A stretch of DNA of 64,000 nt from assembly GCA_965279255.1 (NCBI GenBank), contig OZ257146.1:2170001-2234000 (forward strand), in the 5' to 3' direction. The notes below the pieces were generated by a model. It saw only the letters and a list, made by a program, of their open reading frames with translations. It searched no databases and was not told the DNA's origin. Below are positions 41,544 to 49,575 of this stretch, piece by piece (the stretch's first letter is position 1; every line of letters starts with the position of its first letter). The stretch comes from CAMFLJ01 sp965279255. GTDB taxonomy: Bacteria > Actinomycetota > Acidimicrobiia > Acidimicrobiales > Acidimicrobilacustridaceae. A program made the position numbers and the translations under genes.

Positions 41544-42461
41544 GTGGATGTCCTGCGCACACCCGACGAGCGCTTCGACGGCCTCGACGGGTACGACTTC
41601 GAGCCGCACTACCGCGAGGTCACGGCAGCCGACGGCACCGCGCTGCGGTTCCACTTCGTCGACGAGGGCCCGAGCGACGCCTCCCCGGTGCTGCTGCTGC
41701 ACGGCAACCCGTCGTGGAGCTACCTGCACCGCACCATGATCCGCGGCCTGGTCGAGCGGGGTCACCGGGTCGTGGCCCTCGACCTCATGGGCATGGGCCG
41801 CTCCGACAAGCCGGCCGCCCGCGCCGACTACACCGTCGCCGCCCACATCGACTGGATGGGCCAGTGGCTCGTCGGCGAGGACCTCACCGACATCACCCTC
41901 TTCTGCCAGGACTGGGGCGGCCTCACTGGCCTCAACCTCCTGCGCTTGCACCCCGACCGCTTCGCTCGGGTCATCGCATCCAACACCGGGCTCCCCGCCG
42001 GCGAGGGCGCGAGCCTCGAGCTCCAGCAGTGGATCGACTTCAGCCAGAGCGTCGACGCCCTTCCGATCAGTGCCATCGTCGACGGCGCCACCACCCGCTC
42101 GCTCAGCGCCGCCGAGAAGGCCGCCTACGACGCGCCCTACCCCGACGGCAGCTACCAGTCGTCTCCCCTGCAGTTCCCGGTGCTCATCCCCGCCCAGCCC
42201 GACAACCCCGCCGTGCCGATGTTCGTCGAGACCTGGGCGTTCCTCGAGACCTGGACCAAGCCGTTCCTCACCGTGTTCGGCTCGGCCGACCCCATCTCGT
42301 TCAAGCCCGGGGCCCACCTGAAGCTCCAGCGCAAGATCCCCGGAGCGGCCGGCCAGCCCCACCGGGTGATCGAGGGGGCCAACCACTTCATCCAGGAGGA
42401 CGCCCCCGACGAGCTGATCGAGATCATCGACACCTTCGTGCGGGCGAACCCCACCCCATGA
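41544..42461 (+). CDS. Haloalkane dehalogenase
   Basis: A 305-residue alpha/beta-hydrolase of the haloalkane dehalogenase family, which hydrolyses carbon-halogen bonds in the cytoplasm. It begins DVLRTPDERFDGLDGYDFEP, the conserved N-terminus of this family, so GTG 41544 with GGGGG six bases before is preferred over upstream TTG/GTG. Oxyanion residues are in LLHGNPSWSY (Asn55), the nucleophile Asp123 and halide-binding Trp124 in FCQDWGGLTGL, an acid in VFGSADPISF, and the base His in EGANHFIQE. All catalytic residues are kept. Its stop overlaps the downstream lipoprotein start. Confidence 0.9.
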   Translation: MDVLRTPDERFDGLDGYDFEPHYREVTAADGTALRFHFVDEGPSDASPVLLLHGNPSWSYLHRTMIRGLVERGHRVVALDLMGMGRSDKPAARADYTVAAHIDWMGQWLVGEDLTDITLFCQDWGGLTGLNLLRLHPDRFARVIASNTGLPAGEGASLELQQWIDFSQSVDALPISAIVDGATTRSLSAAEKAAYDAPYPDGSYQSSPLQFPVLIPAQPDNPAVPMFVETWAFLETWTKPFLTVFGSADPISFKPGAHLKLQRKIPGAAGQPHRVIEGANHFIQEDAPDELIEIIDTFVRANPTP

Positions 42462-43231
42462 CCCGACGAGCCGCGGCCCTCGGCATCGTCGCGGCCCTGG
42501 CCGTGACCGCCGCTCTCGCCGGCTGTGGCTCGAGCGCGAGCAACAGCGACGGCCAACTCGGCGACACCGCTGAGACCCCCGCCCCCACCAACGCCACGAG
42601 CACGATCGGAGCCACCACGATGCGAGGCGAGCGCTACTGCGAGGTCCTGCTGGTGACGCCCGGCGACGGCACCATCACCGCCGACGTCTACAACAGCTAC
42701 CCGCTCAACACCTGCCCGGCACCGCTCTGGGAAGCCCTCGACCCGGCCGCCCTCGCCGCCGAGCACGACGTGGCCCTCGCGCTGCTCAACGGCCCCCGGT
42801 TCTGGCTCATGGACGCCGTCGAGAAGGTCGGCGAGGTCAGCGAGCTCCCCAAGGCCACCTTCGGCGGCATCGACATGTACCGCCAGGCGTCGGTCGAGGT
42901 CGGCGACATCGCCGCCGCCTCCACGCCCTACGTGCCCCACGCGGTCGACCGGCGCACCGTCTTCACCTTCGACGCCGGGAGCGAGGTGTTCGAGCTCGTC
43001 GCCGCCGACGGCGCGGTGTACGTGATGCAGACCTGGAGCCAGCAGAAGGACCCGACCCTGGTCGAGGCCGACCTGGCCGGGCTGGCCTCCCGCCTCGCCC
43101 TCCCGGAGGGCTGGAGCTACCGGGCCCGCACCCTCGACGCGCCGCTGCGGGTCGACACCACCACCACCGCCGCCCAGGTGCTGCAGGACGACCTCGGCAA
43201 CAGCTACTGCCAGGTCTCCCCCGCCCGCTGA
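42458..43231 (+). CDS. Hypothetical lipoprotein
   Basis: A 257-residue exported protein with lipobox: RRAAALGIVAALAVTAALAG then Cys, giving ALAGC. After a Ser/Thr/Pro-rich linker a globular domain includes RYCEVLLVTPGDGTITADVY, FGGIDMYRQASVEVGDIAAA and VYVMQTWSQQKDPTLVEADL. I recognise no named family. ATG 42458 overlaps the dehalogenase stop by four bases (ATGA), so the two are translated together; why a dehalogenase is paired with a surface lipoprotein is not clear. Confidence 0.8.
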   Translation: MTRRAAALGIVAALAVTAALAGCGSSASNSDGQLGDTAETPAPTNATSTIGATTMRGERYCEVLLVTPGDGTITADVYNSYPLNTCPAPLWEALDPAALAAEHDVALALLNGPRFWLMDAVEKVGEVSELPKATFGGIDMYRQASVEVGDIAAASTPYVPHAVDRRTVFTFDAGSEVFELVAADGAVYVMQTWSQQKDPTLVEADLAGLASRLALPEGWSYRARTLDAPLRVDTTTTAAQVLQDDLGNSYCQVSPAR

Positions 43232-43350
43232 TCGGCCAGCGTCGGCGGCCGCCGACGTCAAAAGCCCTTCGAAACCCACCTCGATTCAAGTCGTCCGAGC
43301 CCGATGCCGACACCTCATGCGGCGGTTTGTGAACGGCGGGGAGGTGCCGG

Positions 43351-45738
43351 GTGCAGGACGGAGATGGGCCGTCGGACCACGCAGTCCTCACGTCGCGCCT
43401 CTACGCGACCCTGGCGGCGGCGGGCACGGCGATCCTGCGCTCCACGAGCGCCCACCAGGTGTTCACGACGCTCACCCGCATCCTCACCGAGGACGGCGAC
43501 TTCCACTCGGCCTGCGTCGGCCTCCCGGACCCGACCGTGGCGGACGGTCTCAGGGTCCAGGTCCACGCCGGGCCGACCGCCTGGTCGACCGCCGAGCCGT
43601 CAGGGGCCGGAGCCGACGCGCTGGCCGGGCCCGAGCTCGCCCTGCAGGCGCTGGTCGAGGACCGCACCCTGCTCGTGCGCGACCCGGCCCGGGGATCGGC
43701 GTGCGCCATGCCGCTGCGCCGCGGCCGTGAGGTCGTCGCCGTGTTCTGCACCTCGATGGCCGAGCCGGACGCCTACGACGAGCTCCGCCTCCACCTGCTC
43801 GAGCGCCTCGGCGACGAGGTGGCCTTCGCCCTCCAGTCGATCGCCGACCGCGAGGCCGAGGTCGACGCCCGGCTCGCCCGCTCGGCGGTGCAGGCCCAGC
43901 TCGTCGGTCGGGCCCGCATGCAGGCCGAGCTGGCCCGCATCGGCCAGCTCGCGTTCGTGACCACGTCCATCGACGACCTGTTCGCCGAGATCGTCGAGAC
44001 CGTGCGGCGGGTGCTCAACCTCGACATGGTGGTCCTGGAGGAGTGGCACCCCGAGGGGCGGCTCAGCCTGTGCGCCGGGTCGGGGCTCGACGGTCGCTGG
44101 CCGGTCGTGCGGACGGTGCCACCGGTCGGCCACCACTTCGTGCGGCGGCTGCTCGACGCGCCGGGACCGCTCGTGCTCGCCGAGGTGCAGTGGGCCGAGG
44201 CCGAGCTCGAGGTCCACCTCGGTGGCGACACGAGGATCCAGGCCGCCGCCGGCGTGGCGATCCGACAGCGGGGCGAGGTCCACGGGGTGCTCATCGCCGG
44301 CGCCCACCACCCGCGGGCGTTCGCCGGCGACGAGGCCGACTTCCTCCAGAGCATGGCCAACATCGCCGCCGCGGCCCTCGACCACCAGCACGCCAGCCTC
44401 CGACTGCTCGAGCAGGCCCTGCACGACCCACTTACCGGACTGCCCAACCGGGTGCTGTTGTACGACCGGCTCGAGCACGCCGTTCGGGCGCTCCGCAACG
44501 GCCGCGCCCTCGCCGTGCTCCTGGTCGACCTCGACGGCTTCAAGCTCCTCAACGACGCGCTCGGCCACGACGTCGGTGACCAGCTCCTGATCGCGGTGGC
44601 CGACCGGTTGCGGTCGACCGTGCGAGGCGCCGACACCGTCGCCCGCCTCGGGGGTGACGAGTTCGCCGTGCTGTGCGTCGACCTCCCGGACGAGGAGGCC
44701 GCCGTCGAGCTGGCCGAGCGGCTGGCCGAGGCCATGCACTCACCGTTCGACCTCGAGTCCGTCCAGACCTACGTGACCGCCAGCATCGGCATCACGGTGC
44801 ACCGGGGCCAGGCCGAGTCACCGCGCGCCCTCCTGCGGGAGGCCGACGCAGCCATGTACGTGGCCAAGGAGGCGGGGCGGGCGCGCTACGAGCTGTTCGA
44901 CGACCACATGCGGCGCAACGCGGTGCGGCGCCTCGAGACCTCGAACGACCTGCGCCGGGCCCTCGACAACGACGAGTTCGAGCTGGCGTGGCACCCGATC
45001 GTGAGCCTGAAGCCGGTGGCCGGTGCGGTGCCGGTCGTGTGCCTCGAGGCGCTGATGCGGTGGCGCCACCCCGACCACGGCATCGTCATGCCCGACGACT
45101 TCATCGGCCTGGCCGAGGACACCGGGCTGATCCGGCCCCTGGGCGAGTGGGTGCTGCGGGCCGCCGGTGAGCAGCTCGCCGCCTGGCGCCGAGACCACCC
45201 GGTCGGCTGCCCCGACCACATCTCGGTCAACCTCTCGGCTCACCAGCTCGCCCGGCCCTGCATCGTCGACAGCGTCCACAGCGCCTTCACCGACGCCGGC
45301 ATCGAGCCCACCGCGGTGGAGCTGGAGATCACCGAGACCGCGCTGATGGCCGACCCCGTGCACGCCATCGCCCGGCTGCGCGAGCTGCGGGGCCTCGGCT
45401 ACGCGGTCGCCATCGACGACTTCGGCACGGGCTACTCATCGATGACCTACCTGCGGGACCTGCCGGCCTCGGGCCTCAAGGTCGACCGGTCGTTCGTGAG
45501 CCGTCTCGGCGAGGAGTCGGACGCCAACGACCACGCCATCGTGGAGGCCATCATCGGCCTGGCCCACGCCGTGGGGCTCCACACCGTGGCCGAGGGCGTC
45601 GAGACCGACGCTCAGCTGCGTGCCCTCCACGCCATGGGCTGCGACCGGGCGCAGGGCTTCCTGTGGACCGAGCCGCTGCCGAGCCACGACGTGCCGGCGT
45701 GGGTCACCGACCACCGGGCGTTCGGCCTCCTGATCTGA
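43351..45738 (+). CDS. GAF-GAF-GGDEF-EAL c-di-GMP signalling protein
   Basis: A 795-residue cytoplasmic protein. Two GAF-like sensory domains (about 20-160 and 185-340; IGQLAFVTTSIDDLFAEIVE, VAIRQRGEVHGVLIAGAHHP) precede a GGDEF domain (HDPLTGLPNRVLLYDRLEHA, ARLGGDEFAVLCVDL, motif near 434-438) and an EAL domain (VVCLEALMRWRHPDHGIVMP, near 566; VAIDDFGTGYSSMTYLRDLP). Both catalytic motifs are intact, so it could make and break c-di-GMP. It starts with GTG. Together with the GGDEF gene at 34969 it suggests an active c-di-GMP network. Confidence 0.92.
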   Translation: MQDGDGPSDHAVLTSRLYATLAAAGTAILRSTSAHQVFTTLTRILTEDGDFHSACVGLPDPTVADGLRVQVHAGPTAWSTAEPSGAGADALAGPELALQALVEDRTLLVRDPARGSACAMPLRRGREVVAVFCTSMAEPDAYDELRLHLLERLGDEVAFALQSIADREAEVDARLARSAVQAQLVGRARMQAELARIGQLAFVTTSIDDLFAEIVETVRRVLNLDMVVLEEWHPEGRLSLCAGSGLDGRWPVVRTVPPVGHHFVRRLLDAPGPLVLAEVQWAEAELEVHLGGDTRIQAAAGVAIRQRGEVHGVLIAGAHHPRAFAGDEADFLQSMANIAAAALDHQHASLRLLEQALHDPLTGLPNRVLLYDRLEHAVRALRNGRALAVLLVDLDGFKLLNDALGHDVGDQLLIAVADRLRSTVRGADTVARLGGDEFAVLCVDLPDEEAAVELAERLAEAMHSPFDLESVQTYVTASIGITVHRGQAESPRALLREADAAMYVAKEAGRARYELFDDHMRRNAVRRLETSNDLRRALDNDEFELAWHPIVSLKPVAGAVPVVCLEALMRWRHPDHGIVMPDDFIGLAEDTGLIRPLGEWVLRAAGEQLAAWRRDHPVGCPDHISVNLSAHQLARPCIVDSVHSAFTDAGIEPTAVELEITETALMADPVHAIARLRELRGLGYAVAIDDFGTGYSSMTYLRDLPASGLKVDRSFVSRLGEESDANDHAIVEAIIGLAHAVGLHTVAEGVETDAQLRALHAMGCDRAQGFLWTEPLPSHDVPAWVTDHRAFGLLI

Positions 45739-45773
45739 GAGGACCGACGGCTGCCGGCCGCTCCTTCGCCGGC

Positions 45774-46280
45774 TCAGTGTTGGCAGTTCCAGACGCCGTT
45801 GTCCTCGAGCTGCCCGCCGCGGCATCCGGCCGGCATCGGAGGGATGGGCTTGTCGGCCGGCCAGTCCCGCGGCACACCTGGCGGGCGCGTCGTCGTGGTG
45901 GTGACCGGGGCCGGCGCGGTGGTGACGGGCGGACCGGTGACGGCAGGGGCGGGGGCGGGTGCCGCCGCCGGCGCCGGGCCGGACGTGCCCTGGGGCGCCG
46001 CAGCCGGACCGGCGACCTCGTCGGTGCCGGCGGCCCCCGACGCGGAGCTCACGGGCGTGGCCCCACCACCCGTGACGACGTACTCGTACTCGTCCTGGTA
46101 GACGACCACGGGATCGAGTGACGTGACCGTGGACGACTCGGCACCGAGGCCGTCGGCCGCCAGGTCTGGGGATGGGAACTCGTCCGGCGGGGCGCTCAAC
46201 AGCGTGCCCACCATCACCGCGCCCGAGACGAACGCCACCGCTGCGGCCAACGAGCCCGCCACCGCCAGCTTCCGGTTCAT
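45774..46280 (-). CDS. Hypothetical secreted or membrane-anchored Pro/Ala/Thr-rich protein
   Basis: A 168-residue protein with N-terminal MNRKLAVAGSLAAAVAFVSG (signal or anchor helix), an extended linker rich in Ala, Pro, Gly and Thr (VTGPPVTTAPAPVTTTTTRP) and a short C-terminal end PPMPAGCRGGQLEDNGVWNC-QH with two Cys. ATG 46280 is chosen for the normal signal start. No family is known. The linker suggests it projects into the cell wall. It converges on the GGDEF-EAL gene. Confidence 0.65.
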   Translation of the reverse strand: MNRKLAVAGSLAAAVAFVSGAVMVGTLLSAPPDEFPSPDLAADGLGAESSTVTSLDPVVVYQDEYEYVVTGGGATPVSSASGAAGTDEVAGPAAAPQGTSGPAPAAAPAPAPAVTGPPVTTAPAPVTTTTTRPPGVPRDWPADKPIPPMPAGCRGGQLEDNGVWNCQH

Positions 46281-46421
46281 GTGCACCCCTCGGTCCGAGT
46301 TCCGACCCGGTCGGATCGACACCCCGACGGCTGGACCTGAACCGCTTTGCCATCCTCGAACCTGGACTTTGCCTCCCCCTAACCCGCCCTACCGTGGGGT
46401 CGACCCGATGATCGGAGCGCC

Positions 46422-47117
46422 ATGACCTCCTCCAGCCCGACCCCGCTCGAGCGGACCCGTCGTTCCCTCCACGCCGTCGCGGAGCACGTCCTGGGTGCCG
46501 CGCTGCACGGCGCCACCGGGCGCATCGGCCTGCGGGCCGCGCCCGGCGGATTCGCCACGCCGCCCTTCCCGGGGCCCGACGGCACCCGGCGCATCCGGGT
46601 CGACGGCACCGACCTGGTGGTCGACGACGACGGCCTCGAGCGTCGAACGCCGCTCACCACCGTCGGCGACGCCGCCGCGTTCGTCGGCATCCGACCGGGA
46701 GCCCCGGCCGACGTCTACACGCCGTCCACGCCGCTCGAGCCGGATCGACCGCTCGACCTCGATCCCGGCTCCGCCGCCGAGCTCGCCGATGTCTTCGCCG
46801 CCGTCGCCGACGCGCTGTCCCGGCTCATCGGCTCGACCGCGACCGCCACCGGGCCCACGGCCGAGGCGCCCGTCGCCCAGCTGTGGCCGGAGCACTTCGA
46901 CCTCGCCGTCACCCTCGACGAGGTCAACTACGGCGGCTCCCCGGGCGACGACGAGCACCCACTCCCCTACCTCTACGTGGGCCCGTGGACGCTGCCCACC
47001 GACGGCGACCCGTTCTGGAACGAGCCGTTCGGCGCCAGCACCCCGGCCGGACCGCCCCTCGACCCCGCGGCCGCTCTGGCCTTCTTCACCGACGGGCGGC
47101 GACGCCTGGCCGGCTGA
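46422..47117 (+). CDS. Hypothetical protein
   Basis: A 231-residue protein: TRRSLHAVAEHVLGAALHGA and FATPPFPGPDGTRRIRVDGT at the N-terminus, and QLWPEHFDLAVTLDEVNYGG with YLYVGPWTLPTDGDPFWNEP near the C-terminus. The conserved-looking LWPEHFD and VNYGxSPGD blocks point to an uncharacterised actinobacterial family; I cannot name it. It is soluble, with no signal peptide. It ends 12 bases before the convergent Nudix gene. Confidence 0.72.
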   Translation: MTSSSPTPLERTRRSLHAVAEHVLGAALHGATGRIGLRAAPGGFATPPFPGPDGTRRIRVDGTDLVVDDDGLERRTPLTTVGDAAAFVGIRPGAPADVYTPSTPLEPDRPLDLDPGSAAELADVFAAVADALSRLIGSTATATGPTAEAPVAQLWPEHFDLAVTLDEVNYGGSPGDDEHPLPYLYVGPWTLPTDGDPFWNEPFGASTPAGPPLDPAAALAFFTDGRRRLAG

Positions 47118-47129
47118 GCCGACCCACCC

Positions 47130-47651
47130 TCAGTCGAGGCGGTGCTCGGTGTCGACCGGCGTCGGACGTTGGCGGGCCAGCGCCACCATCGCGTCGGCCG
47201 TCTCGAACTGCAGCTCCGGGAGGGCGTCGGGTGCGAACCACCTCACCTCGACGATCTCGGGTGACGAGGGCCGCACCTCGCCGACCTGGGCGAGGGCCAC
47301 CGGCCGGGCGCTGTAGACGATGTCGATCCGCTGGGGCACGGCGTCGACGACGACTGCCGGCGGACCGTCGAGCTCGATGGCGAGGCCGATCTCCTCGAAC
47401 ACCTCGCGGCGCACACCCACCGACGGGTCCTCGCCGCGCTTCAACAGCCCGCCGGGCACGCCCCATCGGTTCCGGTACGACTGGCGCACCAGGAGGATGT
47501 GGCCATCGGGCCGCTCGATCACCGCAGTGGCCCCGACCGTGAACTTGGGGGCGATGAGGCGCACCAACCAGCGGCGGGCCATGGTCGGGAGCGAGCGGTA
47601 CACGCGCAGCGCCACCCGATGGAGCTCCACGCCGTAGGGGACCGAGGACAC
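47130..47651 (-). CDS. Nudix hydrolase
   Basis: A 173-residue Nudix protein that would hydrolyse a nucleoside-diphosphate-linked compound with Mg2+. The Nudix box starts at GGLLKRGEDPSVGVRR and continues EVFEEIGL, fitting Gx5Ex7REUxEExGU exactly. A short N-terminal segment (VALRVYRSLPTMARRWLVRL) precedes the domain. It is four bases downstream of the inositol-phosphatase-like gene on the same strand and probably shares its transcript. Substrate not determinable. Confidence 0.9.
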   Translation of the reverse strand: MSSVPYGVELHRVALRVYRSLPTMARRWLVRLIAPKFTVGATAVIERPDGHILLVRQSYRNRWGVPGGLLKRGEDPSVGVRREVFEEIGLAIELDGPPAVVVDAVPQRIDIVYSARPVALAQVGEVRPSSPEIVEVRWFAPDALPELQFETADAMVALARQRPTPVDTEHRLD

Positions 47652-47655
47652 GGCC

Positions 47656-48402
47656 TCAGCCTACGGACCGGCGGGCGTCGAGCAGCTCGGCCAACAGCTC
47701 GGGGGTGGCCGCCGCGATCGGGGTGCGCCTCTCGGCGTGCTCGAAGGTCACGAGGTCGCGGCCGTCGAGGTCGCTCACCAGGGCCCCGGCCTCCCGGCAC
47801 ACGAGCAGGCCACCGAGGTAGTCCCACGAGCCGTGGGCGTTCCAGGAGCAGTCGATGTAGCCGTCGACCACCCCGCCGGCGACGGCGCACAGGTCGAGCG
47901 CGCAGGCCCCGAGCGCCCGGAACTGCTTCCAGCCCAGCCAGTGCGGCGGGTACCCGGAGAGGGCGACGATGGACTCCCGCAACACGGTGGAGCCCGACGG
48001 GCTGAGGGCCACGCCGTCGCAGGTCGCGCCCGCGCCGCGGACCGCCTCGAAGCGCATGCCTGACGCCAGGTTGATCACGAGGGCGGCGCGGGGCCCGTCA
48101 GCGTCGACCGCGCAGAGGCTGGTGGCGAACCAGGGGATGCCTCGACTGGCGTTGGTCGAGCCGTCGAGGGGGTCCATCACCACGGTGATGTCGGCGCCGG
48201 GCCGGTGGCGGCCGGACTCCTCGGAGAGCACGCCGAAGCCCGCCCGCTCGAGCACGGCCAGCGCCGCCTCGTCGGCGGCCAGGTCGGAGAGGTACTGCCC
48301 GGCCCGGGTTCCCGCCAGGCCCCAGTCGTCGAGGTCGCCCAGGGCGGTACGGATCGCCGTCGACGTCTCGTCGAGGACCTCGAGCAACGTCGCGTCGTCC
48401 AC
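47656..48402 (-). CDS. Inositol monophosphatase family protein
   Basis: A 248-residue Mg2+-dependent phosphatase of the IMPase/FBPase/CysQ superfamily. Metal-binding motifs are VLSEESGRH, DPLDGSTNASRG and the C-terminal GSWDYLGGLLVCREAGALVS. Substrates in the family include inositol phosphate, fructose bisphosphate, histidinol phosphate and PAP; this one cannot be told apart. It lies upstream of the Nudix gene with a four-base gap. Divergent from the hypothetical gene at 48480. Confidence 0.9.
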   Translation of the reverse strand: MDDATLLEVLDETSTAIRTALGDLDDWGLAGTRAGQYLSDLAADEAALAVLERAGFGVLSEESGRHRPGADITVVMDPLDGSTNASRGIPWFATSLCAVDADGPRAALVINLASGMRFEAVRGAGATCDGVALSPSGSTVLRESIVALSGYPPHWLGWKQFRALGACALDLCAVAGGVVDGYIDCSWNAHGSWDYLGGLLVCREAGALVSDLDGRDLVTFEHAERRTPIAAATPELLAELLDARRSVG

Positions 48403-48479
48403 GGGCGGCGACGGTAGCCGCCCCCTGCGGCGCGTGGCAGGCTGGGACCCGACCGACCCACTGCAGGAGCACCCGGCCC

Positions 48480-49043
48480 GTGGCCATCATCGACGTCCCC
48501 GGCTTCGTCGCCGACCTGAAGGACCACGCCGTCGACCACGCGTTCCACGTGCACGACGAGCGCCACTACGTCGAGACGTACTCACTGCGCCAGGCGTGGG
48601 AGATCGACCTCCACCCGGAGGACGCGTGCGGCGGGCCGCTCGACCTCCACCTCGCCCTCGAGGTCGACCCCCGCACGATGCTGGGCTTCGAGGACCGCAT
48701 GCTCGAGCAGCCCGACGGCGCCGATCCCATCGAGGGGTTCTCGTTCCCGCTCATCTTCACCTGGGCCCTTCCGCCGCTGCGCCAGGCCCCCGACCTGCTG
48801 GTGCTCGCCACCGAGCTGGCCGGCCTCGGCGGCATCGACCTCCCTCTCGAGGTGTCGGCCATCGACTCCTTCGCCGCCGTCACCGACGCGCCGGAGCGCA
48901 GCCTCACGATCGTGTCGCGGGTGCAGGTCGGGCTCGACCGCATCTACCTCGGCCAGGAGCAGTTGTGCGAGGTGCTCGACACCTGCCACGAGGTCAGCAC
49001 CTACCTGCTCGACCGGGCCGCCCTCTGGCTGGGCGAGAGCTGA
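48480..49043 (+). CDS. Hypothetical protein
   Basis: A 187-residue soluble protein with GTG start: MAIIDVPGFVADLKDHAVDH, VETYSLRQAWEIDLHPEDAC, FSFPLIFTWALPPLRQAPDL and LSWLFD-free C-terminus STYLLDRAALWLGES. I do not recognise a family. Good coding character and a 16-base gap to the next gene suggest an operon of two hypothetical genes. Confidence 0.7.
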   Translation: MAIIDVPGFVADLKDHAVDHAFHVHDERHYVETYSLRQAWEIDLHPEDACGGPLDLHLALEVDPRTMLGFEDRMLEQPDGADPIEGFSFPLIFTWALPPLRQAPDLLVLATELAGLGGIDLPLEVSAIDSFAAVTDAPERSLTIVSRVQVGLDRIYLGQEQLCEVLDTCHEVSTYLLDRAALWLGES

Positions 49044-49059
49044 CGGCACCGGCCCCGAC

Positions 49060-49548
49060 GTGAGCCGCCGCACCGACGTTGTCCACTTCTTCCGCAGCGA
49101 CCCCGCCGAGCTCCTCGGCGTGCTGCGCGAGCTCGGCCGCGAGCGCGACGGCTGGGTCAACATCCAGGCCGTCGAGCCCGACGAGGACCAGATGCCCGAC
49201 GCCCCGCCGGCCCGGGCCGGGGTGTTCAACTTCCTCACCGCCCGCGGGCCCCGAATCCCGGTCGGCACGTGGGTGCCCGGTGAGGTCACGGCCCGCAAGT
49301 CCGAGCGCGACTCGGTCGGCATCCAGCACCCCGGCGGCCCCAAGGCCCGCTTCACCCTGCGCGACGCCGGGGTCGTGCCCCCCGAGGGCGCCACGGTGCT
49401 CTCCGACCACCCCCGCCGCGGCCTGGTGCTGTCGCTGCCCAACGGCACCGATCCAGAGGCGGTGCTGAGCTGGCTGTTCGACGCCAGCCGCGTGCTGGCC
49501 ACCGATCCTCTGCCCGACACCTGGGTGGCCATCGTCCACCGCCGCTGA
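49060..49548 (+). CDS. Hypothetical protein
   Basis: A 162-residue soluble protein, GTG start: VVHFFRSDPAELLGVLRELG, DGWVNIQAVEPDEDQMPDAP, RAGVFNFLTARGPRIPVGTW and LSLPNGTDPEAVLSWLFDAS. Family unknown. It is 16 bases after the preceding hypothetical gene, probably co-transcribed, and converges on the large membrane protein gene. Confidence 0.7.
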   Translation: MSRRTDVVHFFRSDPAELLGVLRELGRERDGWVNIQAVEPDEDQMPDAPPARAGVFNFLTARGPRIPVGTWVPGEVTARKSERDSVGIQHPGGPKARFTLRDAGVVPPEGATVLSDHPRRGLVLSLPNGTDPEAVLSWLFDASRVLATDPLPDTWVAIVHRR

Positions 49549-49575
49549 CCGAGGCCGGGCCGGTGGGCCCGCGGG